A stretch of 64,000 nt of DNA, taken from NZ13-RE01 sp049718665. GTDB taxonomy: Bacteria; Dictyoglomota; Dictyoglomia; Dictyoglomales; Dictyoglomaceae. Below the pieces are notes generated by a model, which was not told where the DNA came from, made no database searches, and worked only from the letters and a program-made list of their open reading frames with translations. The stretch spans positions 1 through 64,000 of the forward strand of contig JBNARO010000005.1 of assembly GCA_049718665.1 (NCBI GenBank), in the 5' to 3' direction. The position numbers and the translations under genes were made by a program. Shown here piece after piece: positions 42,985-52,398 of the stretch; position 1 is the first letter of the stretch, and each line of letters opens with the position of its first letter.

Positions 42985-43374
42985 TTGGGACTTTTTTCTT
43001 TTCCATCTTATGAAAGGCTTAAAAAGAAGGAAGATTTTAAGAGAATTTTGAGGGAGGGTAAAATTTATACCCTCTCCCCCCTTATAGTATATATTAGAAG
43101 AGGAAGCCCACAGAGAAAAATAGGAATAAGTGTCAGTAAAAAAGTAGGTTCCGCAGTAGTTAGAAATAGATTAAAAAGATTGGTAAGGGAAGTTTATAGA
43201 TTAAATAGACCTTATCTTGTAGACGATGTGGAAATGCTTGTGATAATAAAGCCAGGAGATAAGGTGATTGATAATTTTTGGGAAATGGAAAAAGTTCTTA
43301 AAAAAATATGGCAAGATGCAAAAATTTTCAAGGATGTTGAGAAAGATAGGGATTCTATTAATAAAATTTTATAA
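42985..43374 (+). CDS. rnpA: Ribonuclease P protein component
   Basis: The 129-residue protein begins at TTG 42985 right after the rpmH stop. Conserved features are RLKKKEDFKRILREGK, the RNA-binding IGISVSKKVGSAVVRNRLKR and LVREVYRLN. It is the protein cofactor of RNase P, which trims tRNA 5' ends. The C-terminal 41 bases overlap yidD. Confidence 0.95.
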   Translation: MGLFSFPSYERLKKKEDFKRILREGKIYTLSPLIVYIRRGSPQRKIGISVSKKVGSAVVRNRLKRLVREVYRLNRPYLVDDVEMLVIIKPGDKVIDNFWEMEKVLKKIWQDAKIFKDVEKDRDSINKIL

Positions 43375-43597
43375 AAATTTTATATCTCCATTACTTCCCC
43401 ATTCTTGTAGATTTTACCCCACCTGTTCTACTTATGCGTTGATTTCTATAGAGAAGTTTGGATTTATAAAAGGCGGGTTTTTAGCTATAAGAAGAATTCT
43501 TCGTTGTCATCCCTTTAATCCCGGAGGATACGATCCTGTCCCTGAAGTTTATATTCCCATAAGATTAAATATAAAGCTTAGGAGGAAAGAGAAATGA
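43334..43597 (+). CDS. yidD: Membrane protein insertion efficiency factor YidD
   Basis: The protein has 87 residues from the ATG at 43334, inside the end of rnpA; upstream in-frame starts exist, but the family normally begins just before this point. The segment FYKNFISPLLPHSCRFYPTC and STYALISIEKFG, RRILRCHPFNPGGYDPVPE are diagnostic, with three conserved cysteines. It overlaps yidC by 4 bases and supports YidC function. Confidence 0.93.
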   Translation: MLRKIGILLIKFYKNFISPLLPHSCRFYPTCSTYALISIEKFGFIKGGFLAIRRILRCHPFNPGGYDPVPEVYIPIRLNIKLRRKEK

Positions 43598-44223
43598 TTC
43601 AATTCTTAGTAGATATTTTAAAATACATTTTGGAATTTTTTTATTCTGGGACTAATAATTATGGACTTGCTATAATTCTCTTAGTAATTTTCATAAGAAT
43701 ACTTTTATATCCTTTGGTTCAAGCTCAACTTAAGTCTCTTCTTCTTATGCAAAAGATACAACCTGAAATTAAAAAACTTCAAGAAAAATTTAAGGATGAT
43801 CCTCAAGCCTTTAATAGGGAGGTTATGATTCTTTATAAACAATATAAGATAAATCCCGCTATGGGATGTTTACCTCTTTTACTTCAATTTCCCATTCTTA
43901 TTGCTCTCTATCAATTATTATTGCATTATAAGTATACTACTATTCCTACTTTTCTTTGGATTTCTGACTTAACTAAACCTGATATAATACTTTTACTTCT
44001 TATGGGAATAACTCAATATTTTTCTGGAAAACTTTCTTCTATTTCTACAACTCCTGAGATGAAAAAACAACAGGAATTAAATAACATTCTTATGGCTGTT
44101 TTATTTACAGGCATGTTTTATTTCTTTAATATACCTGCAGGAGTAATGCTCTATTGGTTTACATCTAACCTTTTCCAGCTTCTTCAACAATTTATTGTAA
44201 TAAAGCTTCATTTAGGAGGCTAA
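43594..44223 (+). CDS. yidC: Membrane protein insertase YidC (short form)
   Basis: The protein has 209 residues and is the short, five-helix form without the large periplasmic domain of Gram-negative YidC. It has IRILLYPLVQAQLKSLLLMQ, a charged cytoplasmic hairpin (IQPEIKKLQEKFKDDPQAFN), NPAMGCLPLLLQFPILIALY and the C-terminal AGVMLYWFTSNLFQLLQQF. The conserved Arg of the hydrophilic groove is in FIRILL. No lipobox is present. Confidence 0.94.
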   Translation: MIQFLVDILKYILEFFYSGTNNYGLAIILLVIFIRILLYPLVQAQLKSLLLMQKIQPEIKKLQEKFKDDPQAFNREVMILYKQYKINPAMGCLPLLLQFPILIALYQLLLHYKYTTIPTFLWISDLTKPDIILLLLMGITQYFSGKLSSISTTPEMKKQQELNNILMAVLFTGMFYFFNIPAGVMLYWFTSNLFQLLQQFIVIKLHLGG

Positions 44224-44229
44224 GAAAAT

Positions 44230-44850
44230 ATGAAAGAGGTGGAAACAGAGGGAAGAACCTTAGATGAAGCTTTGAAAAAGGCTCAAATGGTTCTTGGGGT
44301 TCCTTTAGAAGATATAGATTATAAAATACTGGAGATGGGAAAGGATGGAATCTTAGGGATTGGTGCAAGACCTTATAGAATTTATGCATGGATTAAGAAA
44401 AAACCCGAAGAAATGTTAGAAGAATTTTTAAAAGGTATCCTTAGAAGAATGAATATAAGAGTGAGAATAAAAGAAATTAAAAAAGAAAATAACATAATAT
44501 TTAGTATTGAAGGAGAAAATTTAGGAAGACTTATTGGATATAATGGAAAAAATCTATCTGCATTGGAGCTTATCTTAAAATTATACGCTTCAAAAATAGG
44601 AATTAAAGAGATTATAAGTTTAGATATAGATCATTATAGAGAAAGAAGAGAAAATTATTTGATAAATTTAGCAAAGAAATTGGCAAAAAGAGTAAAAGAA
44701 GAAAAAAAACAAATTGCTCTTAAACCCCTCCCTGCCAGAGAAAGAAGAATTATACATATTGCTCTACAAGAAGATCCTTATGTGTATACCTTTAGTGAGG
44801 GAGAGGACCCTAATAGAAGAGTAATCATAGCACCGAAAGAGAAAATATGA
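44230..44850 (+). CDS. jag: Jag/KhpB RNA-binding protein
   Basis: The protein has 206 residues. The Jag-N domain (1-50) includes GRTLDEALKKAQMVLGVP and DGILGIGARPYRIY. The KH domain carries GRLIGYNGKNLSALELILKL, and the R3H domain has RERRENYLINLAKKLAKRV and LPARERRIIHIALQEDPYV. It binds RNA and influences cell division and envelope synthesis in other bacteria. It overlaps mnmE by 4 bases. Confidence 0.94.
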   Translation: MKEVETEGRTLDEALKKAQMVLGVPLEDIDYKILEMGKDGILGIGARPYRIYAWIKKKPEEMLEEFLKGILRRMNIRVRIKEIKKENNIIFSIEGENLGRLIGYNGKNLSALELILKLYASKIGIKEIISLDIDHYRERRENYLINLAKKLAKRVKEEKKQIALKPLPARERRIIHIALQEDPYVYTFSEGEDPNRRVIIAPKEKI

Positions 44851-46229
44851 AGGAATATTTAAAGGATGACATTGTTGCTATATCTACACCCTTGGGGCAT
44901 AGTGGAATTGGAGTTATCCGGCTAAGTGGACCCAATGTAATCTCTTTAATTAAAGAGGTTTTTGTCCCTCATAAGAAAAAAGATATTACAAAGGTTCCTT
45001 CTCATACTCTTCATTATGGGAAAATAGTTGATGGAGAAAGAGTTATTGATGAGGTTATGATTGCTATTCTTAGGGCTCCTCATACTTATACTAAGGAAGA
45101 TATGGTAGAGATTTATGCCCATGGTGGACCTATTCCCTTACAAGAAATTTTAAATCTTCTTATTAAAAAGGGGGCGAGACTTGCAGAAAGAGGAGAATTT
45201 ACTAAAAGAGCTTTTTTAAATGGAAGGGTTGATCTTTTACAGGCAGAAGGGGTATTGGAAATTATTCAGGCGAGGAGTTCAAGATCCTTAGAAATTGCTA
45301 TCAAGAAATTAGAAGGAGAATCTTCTAAGATTTTAAGAAAAATAAAGAATAAAATTGAGAACTTAAGAATATATTTAGAGGCTTCTTTAGATTTTCCTGA
45401 AGATGTAAGTGAGTTAGAAAAAGAAGGATGGATTAATTCTTTAGAAGAATTGATAAAAGAGACAAAAGAACTGATAGAGAAAGCTGAGAGAGGAGACTGG
45501 CTTAAGGGAGGATATAAGGTAGTTCTTGCGGGAAAACCTAATGTTGGAAAATCAAGTCTTTTTAATGCCTTAATGAGAGAGGAAAGGGTAATTGTAACTC
45601 CTATTCCTGGAACTACAAGGGACTATATTGAAGGAGAGTTATACTTGTCAGGGTATCTTATAAGGCTATTTGATACCGCAGGGCTTAGAGAGCCAAGAGA
45701 TGAAGTAGAGGCTATAGGTATTAAGAAGACTCAGGAGGTAATAAAAAAAGCAAATCTTATTTTATTTTTAATAGATATATCAGAGCCATTAAAAGACGAG
45801 GATTTAGAATTATTTAGAAAGATTTTTGAAGAAAATATTAAGATTATTATTGTTTTAAATAAAATTGATCTTGAAAGGAAGATTGAAGAAGATGAGTTAG
45901 AAAAATATTTTCCTAAAATTCCAAAAGTTTATATATCTGCATATACAAAGGAAGGTTTGGATATATTAGAGAAAATAATTTTGGATCATATCCAGGAAGA
46001 GGAATCTCTGGATGTTTTATTTTTCAATACTTATCATCAAGAAGAATTGAAAAAGGCTTATGATATTCTTACTCAGTCCTTAGAAATCATTAAAAATCCC
46101 TATGGTGGAATGGACATTTTAGCAGAAAGTCTTTTTGATGTGGAAAAAATATTTGGAAATATCTTAGGAGAAGATGTATCTATTGATATAGTAGATAAGA
46201 TTTTTGAGAATTTTTGTATAGGAAAATAG
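44847..46229 (+). CDS. mnmE: tRNA modification GTPase MnmE
   Basis: The protein has 460 residues. The folate-binding N domain starts with DDIVAISTPLGHSGIGVIRL. The G domain has GKPNVGKSSLFNAL, TTRDYIEG, DTAGLREPRD and LNKIDL. The protein ends in the catalytic CIGK tail. With MnmG it makes the 5-carboxymethylaminomethyl group on wobble uridines. Confidence 0.97.
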   Translation: MKEYLKDDIVAISTPLGHSGIGVIRLSGPNVISLIKEVFVPHKKKDITKVPSHTLHYGKIVDGERVIDEVMIAILRAPHTYTKEDMVEIYAHGGPIPLQEILNLLIKKGARLAERGEFTKRAFLNGRVDLLQAEGVLEIIQARSSRSLEIAIKKLEGESSKILRKIKNKIENLRIYLEASLDFPEDVSELEKEGWINSLEELIKETKELIEKAERGDWLKGGYKVVLAGKPNVGKSSLFNALMREERVIVTPIPGTTRDYIEGELYLSGYLIRLFDTAGLREPRDEVEAIGIKKTQEVIKKANLILFLIDISEPLKDEDLELFRKIFEENIKIIIVLNKIDLERKIEEDELEKYFPKIPKVYISAYTKEGLDILEKIILDHIQEEESLDVLFFNTYHQEELKKAYDILTQSLEIIKNPYGGMDILAESLFDVEKIFGNILGEDVSIDIVDKIFENFCIGK

Positions 46230-46239
46230 GGAGGATTAT

Positions 46240-47118
46240 ATGAATAACTTTTGGATATTTTTATTGGGAATGATTCAAGGAATTACAGAATTTTTACCTA
46301 TAAGTAGTACTGCTCATCTTATTCTTATACCATACCTTATAAAAGTACCAGATTTTGGACTAACTTTTAATGTAGGACTTCATTTAGGAACTTTTTTGGC
46401 AGTAATTATTTACTTTTTAAGGGATTGGATAGAACTTATATTAGGACTATTTAAAGAGGGAGAAAAAAGAAGACTTCTTGGATTAATCATTTTAGCATCT
46501 CTTCCCGCAGGAATTTTTGGAATTATTTTAGACCCTTTTGTAGAAAAGATTTCAGAACCTCAAACATATTCTTTTGCGGTGTGGATTATACTTGTTGGAG
46601 TAGTGACTTTTGGAATCATATTTATTCTTTTAGAAAAATATTCCGCTAAAAACCTTGAAATCAAAGATTTAGATGTGAAAAAAGCTCTTAATATAGGATT
46701 CTGGCAGGTACTTTCTCTCTTTCCTGGTGTATCAAGATCAGGATCTACTATATCAGGAGGAATGTTTATAGGATTAAAAAGAGAAGAAGCCACAAAGTTT
46801 TCTTTTCTTCTTTCACTCCCTATAATAGGTGGAGCGGTCTTATTAAAATTTTTACAGCTTTTTAAAGAAGGAACCAAAGGAGAAATATCATTAATTCTTT
46901 ATGGAGCCTTAATCTCATTTATTGTAGGGCTTATAAGTATTCATACCCTATTAAATTATGTTCGAAGATTTTCTCTAAGAGTATTTTCTTATTATAGATT
47001 TATTCTTGCTATTGCTATTATCTTGGCATATTTTAATTTGAAAATTCCAGCTCTTATTATCCTTAGCGTCGCAGTAATTTACCTTGCTACTTTTCTCTTA
47101 CTTAAACAGCGTCTCTAA
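46240..47118 (+). CDS. uppP: Undecaprenyl-diphosphatase UppP (BacA)
   Basis: The protein has 292 residues with about eight membrane helices. Catalytic motifs are QGITEFLPISSTAHLIL near residue 14 and FPGVSRSGSTISGG near 160. It recycles undecaprenyl pyrophosphate to the monophosphate carrier used for peptidoglycan and O-antigen. Its last 21 bases overlap the convergent radical SAM gene. Confidence 0.96.
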   Translation: MNNFWIFLLGMIQGITEFLPISSTAHLILIPYLIKVPDFGLTFNVGLHLGTFLAVIIYFLRDWIELILGLFKEGEKRRLLGLIILASLPAGIFGIILDPFVEKISEPQTYSFAVWIILVGVVTFGIIFILLEKYSAKNLEIKDLDVKKALNIGFWQVLSLFPGVSRSGSTISGGMFIGLKREEATKFSFLLSLPIIGGAVLLKFLQLFKEGTKGEISLILYGALISFIVGLISIHTLLNYVRRFSLRVFSYYRFILAIAIILAYFNLKIPALIILSVAVIYLATFLLLKQRL

Positions 47119-48885
47119 AGGGAAATGGATTTTGGACCTGTTTCTCAAAAGGAATTCTCTATTTTTCTTATCCCTATACTGTACCAATGCTCTTTGGAGC
47201 TTCCTTTCTTCATAAGTTTTTGCAACATAAATTTTCTCTTTCCTAAATGGGTGATATTCTGTATAAAAAGAGCAAGATGCGGATGTTAAGGGAAGAGGAG
47301 TATAGTCCTGAATTTGTTCCAAATAATGTCCCAGTCCTTTTACATATATGGCTAAGTCCCATGCATCCTCTATAGTACTTCCTGGATGAGCGGATATAAA
47401 ATATGGGATTAGATAGAACTCTTTCTTTTGTCTTTTTATCTCTTTTTCAAAAATCTCCACAAATTTTTCATATACTTCAAATTTTGGCTTTCTCATAATT
47501 TCAAGAACATGATCCTTTACATGTTCTGGAGCGGTAGAAAGTTGTCCTCCCACGTATCCTTCTTCTATAATCTTTCTTATATATTCTGGATCTTTTAATG
47601 CAAGATCATGTCTTATTCCTGAAGCAATAAATAAATGTTTTACCTTTGAAATATTTTTTACTTTTTTAAATAGGTTTAACTGTCTCGAGAAATCTACCTC
47701 AAGATATGGGCAAATATCTGGGAAAAGACAATCTCTTTTTGAGCAAGAGCCAGGAATTTTGTGAATTTTACATCTTATTCCATACATGTTTGAGGTAGGT
47801 CCACCTATATCACTTATAGTCCCTCTAAACATGGGATGAGAGAGCAATCTTTTTACCTCTTCTAAAATGGATTTTTCGCTTCTCTCTATAACTTGCCATC
47901 CTTGATGGAGGTTTAAAGAACAAAAAGAACAACTACCAAAGCACCCTCTATGGGAAGTAATAGAGGTAATAACAGTTTTTAAAGCAGGGATTTCCTCTTT
48001 ATATGAAGGATGAGGCTTCCTTGTAAAAGGAAGGGAATAAATAAAATCTACATCAAAAGTGGTATATATAGGAGGTGGGTTTTGAATTACATATCTTTTT
48101 CCATCTTTTTGAACTAATGTTTTTCTTTCTTTTATACCTTTTATTAAGAGGTTCTGAAATTCAAAGTAAGCCTCTTTATTAGTTGAAACTTCTTCAAAAC
48201 TAGGGAGGGAAATATAATCTTTATCTTTTAAAAATTTATCTATCTCTTTCTCGCTTAAAGAGAAAACTATACCTGGAATTTGATAAATCTCATACCAATC
48301 TTTATTTTCTGCCAAGGCTTTTGCTATCTCTATAATCTGTTTTTCACCCATTCCATATACAATTATCTTTGCTCGAGATTCCAGAAGAATAGAATGTCTT
48401 ACTTTATCTTCCCAATAATCATAATGAGAAAATCTTCTTAAACTTGCTTCTATTCCTCCTAAGATTATAGGGACATCAGGATATAATTCATGGACTATGT
48501 TAGAGTAAACTAATACCGCTCTATCAGGTCTTTTCCCTGTTTTTCCTCCTTCAGAATATGCATCTTCTTTTCTTGGTCTTTTGTTGGGACTATAATTTGC
48601 TACCATAGAGTCTAAACTTCCCGCTGAGATTCCAAAGAAGAGTCTTGGCTTTCCTAACACTTTAAAATCCTCTTTATTTTTCCAATTAGGTTGAGGAATA
48701 ATCCCTACAGAAAATCCTATAGATTCTAAAACTCTTCCTATTATAGCTATTCCAAAAGAAGGATGGTCTATATATGCATCTCCAGAGATTAAAATAATAT
48801 CCAATTGATCCCAACCTACTTTTTTAGCCTCGTAAAGATTAATAGGCAAAAATTTTTTAAAATTCACAGTTGCAACTTTTTCCAC
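47098..48885 (-). CDS. YgiQ-family radical SAM protein
   Basis: The protein has 595 residues. N-terminal domain: LDIILISGDAYIDHPSFGIA and VILGGIEASLRRFSHYDYWE. The radical SAM cluster motif is TSHRGCFGSCSFCSLNLHQG (CxxxCxxC). A further cysteine-rich stretch, SCSKRDCLFPDICPYLEVDF, is typical of YgiQ. The biological reaction is not established. The GTG start at 48885 lies within the end of the CDF gene; GTG 48867 is an alternative. Confidence 0.92.
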   Translation of the reverse strand: MEKVATVNFKKFLPINLYEAKKVGWDQLDIILISGDAYIDHPSFGIAIIGRVLESIGFSVGIIPQPNWKNKEDFKVLGKPRLFFGISAGSLDSMVANYSPNKRPRKEDAYSEGGKTGKRPDRAVLVYSNIVHELYPDVPIILGGIEASLRRFSHYDYWEDKVRHSILLESRAKIIVYGMGEKQIIEIAKALAENKDWYEIYQIPGIVFSLSEKEIDKFLKDKDYISLPSFEEVSTNKEAYFEFQNLLIKGIKERKTLVQKDGKRYVIQNPPPIYTTFDVDFIYSLPFTRKPHPSYKEEIPALKTVITSITSHRGCFGSCSFCSLNLHQGWQVIERSEKSILEEVKRLLSHPMFRGTISDIGGPTSNMYGIRCKIHKIPGSCSKRDCLFPDICPYLEVDFSRQLNLFKKVKNISKVKHLFIASGIRHDLALKDPEYIRKIIEEGYVGGQLSTAPEHVKDHVLEIMRKPKFEVYEKFVEIFEKEIKRQKKEFYLIPYFISAHPGSTIEDAWDLAIYVKGLGHYLEQIQDYTPLPLTSASCSFYTEYHPFRKEKIYVAKTYEERKLQRALVQYRDKKNREFLLRNRSKIHFPLETLFK

Positions 48886-49723
48886 CCTCTACTTCCAACT
48901 GTAAGGTAGAATGATTTATCCCCAAATTTTCTCTTAATCTTTTCTCGATGGTATTACATATTTTTTCTGCATCAGATAATTTCTGATCCTCTACTACTAT
49001 ATGAGCAGATAAAGCTATCTCTTTACTGTCTATTTGCCAAACGTGAAGATGATGAACTTCTTTTACTCCTGGAACTCTTAGTATGCTTTCTTCTATCTCC
49101 TTAGGATTTAAATGATAAGGAGTTCCTTCTAAAAGTATATGAATGGAATTTTTTAATATATCATAACTTCCTGAGAGGACAAAGAAAGCAATAATTAAAG
49201 ATACAACAGTATCTGCAATATAAATATTTTTCCAAAGAATTAAAAGAGATGCAATAATAACTCCTACAGAAGATAGACTATCCAAGACTAAATGTAAAAA
49301 GGCGCTTCTAATATTTAAATTTTCATGACTTTCTTTGTGTAAAAGGCCCGCACCTAATATATTCCCTACAAGTCCTAAAACTGCCACAATAAATGTGGGA
49401 AATCCTAAAATCTTTGGTGGGTTTTTGATCCTTTCATAAGCTTCGTATAAGAGAAAGAAAAAAAGTCCTAAAAGAAGAAGTCCATTAAGTAAGGCAGATA
49501 ATACTTCTAATCTTCTATATCCATAGGAATGAAGTAAATCTCTTTTTTTGTTTTTAGATATTAAATCAGCAATATAACTTATAAAAAGGGCGAAAAAGTC
49601 ATTTATATTATGAAAGGCATCACTAACTAAGGCTAAGCTATTGGCTAATATTCCTCCAATAACTTCTCCTATTGCTATAAAAATATTTAAAAACATTGCC
49701 CAAAAAAGCTTATTTATTTCCAT
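48857..49723 (-). CDS. Cation diffusion facilitator (CDF) metal transporter
   Basis: The protein has 288 residues. Six membrane segments include ALVSDAFHNINDFFALFISY, with the HxxxD metal site, and a second site in FLHLVLDSLSSVGVIIASLL. A cytoplasmic C-terminal domain has VPGVKEVHHLHVWQIDSKEI. It ends in a cysteine-bearing tail (KSCNCEF) that may bind metal. It exports zinc or a similar divalent metal. It is followed on the same strand by, and overlaps by 29 bases, the YgiQ gene. Confidence 0.94.
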   Translation of the reverse strand: MEINKLFWAMFLNIFIAIGEVIGGILANSLALVSDAFHNINDFFALFISYIADLISKNKKRDLLHSYGYRRLEVLSALLNGLLLLGLFFFLLYEAYERIKNPPKILGFPTFIVAVLGLVGNILGAGLLHKESHENLNIRSAFLHLVLDSLSSVGVIIASLLILWKNIYIADTVVSLIIAFFVLSGSYDILKNSIHILLEGTPYHLNPKEIEESILRVPGVKEVHHLHVWQIDSKEIALSAHIVVEDQKLSDAEKICNTIEKRLRENLGINHSTLQLEVEGGKSCNCEF

Positions 49724-49787
49724 TTTTCCCTTCCAATAAATTAAATTACCACTAAGTATTTTACAGAAAAAATTGCAATTGTGAAAG

Positions 49788-50062
49788 GGAGACTGGAAGC
49801 TGAAATAAGAGGATTTAAGGGTATAAAAATAGCAAAAAATATCTTAGATAAAGCTTAAGACAGTATAAAGGAGCTAAAAAAGAGGGATAAAGTAGATGTG
49901 ATAGACGAAATGAGAAAGAAAAATAGAATAGAGAGTGTATTTGGGAACATAAAAAGAGGAGGAAGAGACTACTTTATAAGAATTCTTTTAATTTGGCTCT
50001 TTAAAATTGCCCTTCTAAATATATCATTTCCCCTTATTTAAAATTTTTTTGAACAGTCTCCC
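49788..50062 (+). mobile_element. Remnant of an IS with DDE-type transposase C terminus (copy 1)
   Basis: A frame reading NRIESVFGNIKRGGRDYF and ending FPLI with stop at 50039-50041 matches the tail of copy 2 at 54309-54710 (NRIEGVFGNIK...TLI stop). The right end TTTTGAACAGTCTCCC and a possible left end GGGAGACTGG (49788-49797) resemble that copy's inverted repeats. Only about 275 bases remain. The stretch 49724-50231 holds no intact gene. Confidence 0.65.
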
Positions 50063-50070
50063 ATTTATAC

Positions 50071-50117
50071 TTGACACAGAGATAAAAAAGTATTACCATA
50101 ATAAACGATTGCGTAAT
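50071..50117 (+). promoter_or_regulatory. Candidate promoter and LacI-type operator of the ribose-type ABC operon
   Basis: TTGACA at 50071-50076 is a consensus -35 box; TACCAT at 50094-50099 is 17 bases downstream as a weak -10. Just beyond lies AAACGATTGCGTAA (50104-50117), in which ACG-ATTG-CGT forms a small palindrome, the pattern seen in many LacI-family operators of sugar operons. No regulator gene is near. Confidence 0.4.
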
Positions 50118-50231
50118 TGATTTATAGAAAGAAAAGGAGGTGAGAAGGAGAAATAACTTTTATTAATAAGGGGGGATTTAGAAGTTGTTTTTAAACTATT
50201 TTACAAAAATTTGAAAGAAGGAAAGGGTAAC

Positions 50232-50309
50232 ATGAAGAAGTTTTTGAAAGTCTTGTTTTTAGGAGTAGTGGTTTGTAGTTTTATTCTAGGTGGCATACAT
50301 GAAGCTTGA
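50232..50309 (+). pseudogene. Signal-peptide stump, probable relic of a lost exported protein
   Basis: ATG 50232 opens a 25-codon frame, MKKFLKVLFLGVVVCSFILG and GIHEA, then stop. It looks like the signal peptide of a binding protein with nothing behind it. It stops 29 bases before the permease start, with GAAAGGGTAAC upstream as a ribosome binding site. An internal deletion that removed the mature part is the simplest reading; a small exported peptide is an alternative. Confidence 0.5.
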
Positions 50310-50337
50310 TAATGTAAACTTTTTTAGAGGGGAGTTG

Positions 50338-51291
50338 ATGGAGATAAAAGCCGGTAATCAAAAGCCAAAGTCTTATTTTCGCGAGTTAAATATTCTTCTT
50401 GCTCTTATTATATTGTGTATCTTTATCACAATAATGAATCCCAAATTTGTCACGCCTTTTAATTTACAAGTAGTTGCCAGACAAATAGCAATTTACGGTC
50501 TTATTGCCATAGGAGAAACTTTGATAATCATTGGTGGTGGTATAGACCTTTCTGTGGGTTCTCTGGTTGCTCTTACAGGAGTCCTTGTAGCTCTCTTTAT
50601 GAAAAATGGCATGGACATGATGGTAGCAATTCTTGCGGTCTTAATCATCTCTTGTCTCATAGGACTTTGGCACGCATTTTTTGTTACTAAACTCAAAGTT
50701 CCTCCTTTTATAATTACCTTAGGAACCCTTACTGCAGCAAGAGGGCTTGCCTCGGTTATTACTAAAGGATGGCCTATTATTGGTCTTCCTGAAAAGTTCT
50801 TTTTTATAGGGCAGGGAGATCTCTGGGGAATTCCTTTTCCCACTATAATATTGATAATATTTGCAATTTTAGCCTTCTTTATTACTAAATATACAGTACT
50901 TGGTAGAAATTTATACGCGGTTGGAGGTAATATTGAGGCTGCAAGGCTTTCTGGAATAGATGTGGACAAAGTGAGGATATTTACTTATATCTTTGGATCT
51001 TTCCTTGCAGGAATTACAGGGATAATTATTGCTTCAAGATTAAGTCAAGGACAAGCAGGAGTTGGAGGAGGTTATGAATTAAGTGCTATAGCAGCTGCAG
51101 TGATAGGAGGTACTTCCCTCTCAGGGGGTGAAGGGACTATTTTAGGTACAATAATCGGTGCAAGTATCATGTCAGTAATCTATAATGGGCTCATACTTCT
51201 TGAAATCTCCTCTTATTGGCATGATGTAGTAATGGGTCTTGTAATAGTTACAGCAGTTACAATAGATATATGGAGAAAGAGAAAAAGATAA
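50338..51291 (+). CDS. Ribose-type (CUT2) ABC transporter permease
   Basis: The protein has 317 residues from the ATG at 50338, chosen because GAGGGGAG precedes it; a longer in-frame start at 50290 lies upstream without such a site. RbsC landmarks are AIYGLIAIGETLIIIGGGID, LSVGSLVALTGV, FIITLGTLTAARGLA, NIEAARLSGIDVDKVRIFTY and IGGTSLSGGEGTILGTIIGA. The order permease-binding protein-ATPase is unusual, since the ATPase gene commonly comes first in such operons. The sugar is not identified. Confidence 0.92.
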   Translation: MEIKAGNQKPKSYFRELNILLALIILCIFITIMNPKFVTPFNLQVVARQIAIYGLIAIGETLIIIGGGIDLSVGSLVALTGVLVALFMKNGMDMMVAILAVLIISCLIGLWHAFFVTKLKVPPFIITLGTLTAARGLASVITKGWPIIGLPEKFFFIGQGDLWGIPFPTIILIIFAILAFFITKYTVLGRNLYAVGGNIEAARLSGIDVDKVRIFTYIFGSFLAGITGIIIASRLSQGQAGVGGGYELSAIAAAVIGGTSLSGGEGTILGTIIGASIMSVIYNGLILLEISSYWHDVVMGLVIVTAVTIDIWRKRKR

Positions 51292-51373
51292 ATAATAATT
51301 TGGGGGGGTGAGAAGATACTTAATCTCTTTGATTCTTCTATCTTTCAAAAACTTCTAATAGGAGGTGTCTTCC

Positions 51374-52390
51374 ATGCGTAAGATCTTAGTTGCTATTTTA
51401 ATCATTCTTTTCCCTATTATTTTCTCTATAGGATATTCCAAAGAAATACACGTAGCGGTCATTGGAAAATCAGTGCACCCTTACTGGGCAGAGGTAGAGC
51501 TTGGAGTTAACCAAGCAGCCAAAGATTTAAGAGTAAAAGCCACTTTCTTTGTACCTCAAAAGGAAGATATTCCTGCTCAGATATCCCAAATGGAGTCTTT
51601 TATTGCCATGGGTATTGACGGTATTGCCATTGCTCCTTCTGACCCAACTGCTATAGCCCCAACTATTGAAAAAGCCATGGCAAAAGGTATTCCAGTGATC
51701 ACCCTTGATACCGATGCCCCTCAAAGTAAAAGATTAGTCTATATTGGAACTGACAACTACTCCGCTGGTAAAATCGCAGGAATGGTTATGAAGGACCTTC
51801 TCGGTATAAAAGGGGGAAAAGTAGCTATAGGTACTGGATCTCTCACAGCCATGAACTCTTTGGAAAGAATTCGTGGATTCATGGATGGAATAGCTTCCAA
51901 TAAGAGAATTGTCGTAGTAACAAAACCAGCTCTCTGCGATTTTGAGGATACAGGAAGAGCTGTTACCCTTGCAGAACAAGCTCTCCTGACCTATCCAGAC
52001 CTTAGAGGTTTCTTTGGTGTTTATGCTTTTAATGGACCTGCTGCAGCAAAAGCAGTAAAAGCTGCAGGAAAGATAGGTCAAGTATTAATAGTATGCTTTG
52101 ATACTACTGCGGAACATATGCAACTTATAAAAGAAGGAGTAATTTCTGCTACCGTAGGTCAAAGACCATATATGATGGGATACAAGAGTGTGGAAGTTCT
52201 AACCAAGATGGCACAAAAAGGTGTTGATGCAACCCTTAAAGAATTACCAGCAAGTAGAATCATTGATACTGGCGTAGATGTGGTAGCAGGGGATAAATAT
52301 GTAAAGAGCATAAAGAGCGTACAGGCATTGACCGTAGAACAATATAGAAAGAAATTACAAGAACTTGGTATACCTGTTCAAGGATGGTAG
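51374..52390 (+). CDS. Ribose-type ABC transporter substrate-binding protein
   Basis: The protein has 338 residues from the ATG at 51374, after AGGAGGTG. A signal peptide (LVAILIILFPIIFSIGYS) precedes a type I sugar-binding fold: VAVIGKSVHPYWAEVELGVN, MGIDGIAIAPSDPTAIAPTI, GIPVITLDTDAPQSKRLVYI and GVYAFNGPAAAKAVKAAGK. The ligand is a sugar or sugar-like cyclitol; which one is unknown. Confidence 0.92.
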   Translation: MRKILVAILIILFPIIFSIGYSKEIHVAVIGKSVHPYWAEVELGVNQAAKDLRVKATFFVPQKEDIPAQISQMESFIAMGIDGIAIAPSDPTAIAPTIEKAMAKGIPVITLDTDAPQSKRLVYIGTDNYSAGKIAGMVMKDLLGIKGGKVAIGTGSLTAMNSLERIRGFMDGIASNKRIVVVTKPALCDFEDTGRAVTLAEQALLTYPDLRGFFGVYAFNGPAAAKAVKAAGKIGQVLIVCFDTTAEHMQLIKEGVISATVGQRPYMMGYKSVEVLTKMAQKGVDATLKELPASRIIDTGVDVVAGDKYVKSIKSVQALTVEQYRKKLQELGIPVQGW

Positions 52391-52398
52391 TATAAAAG

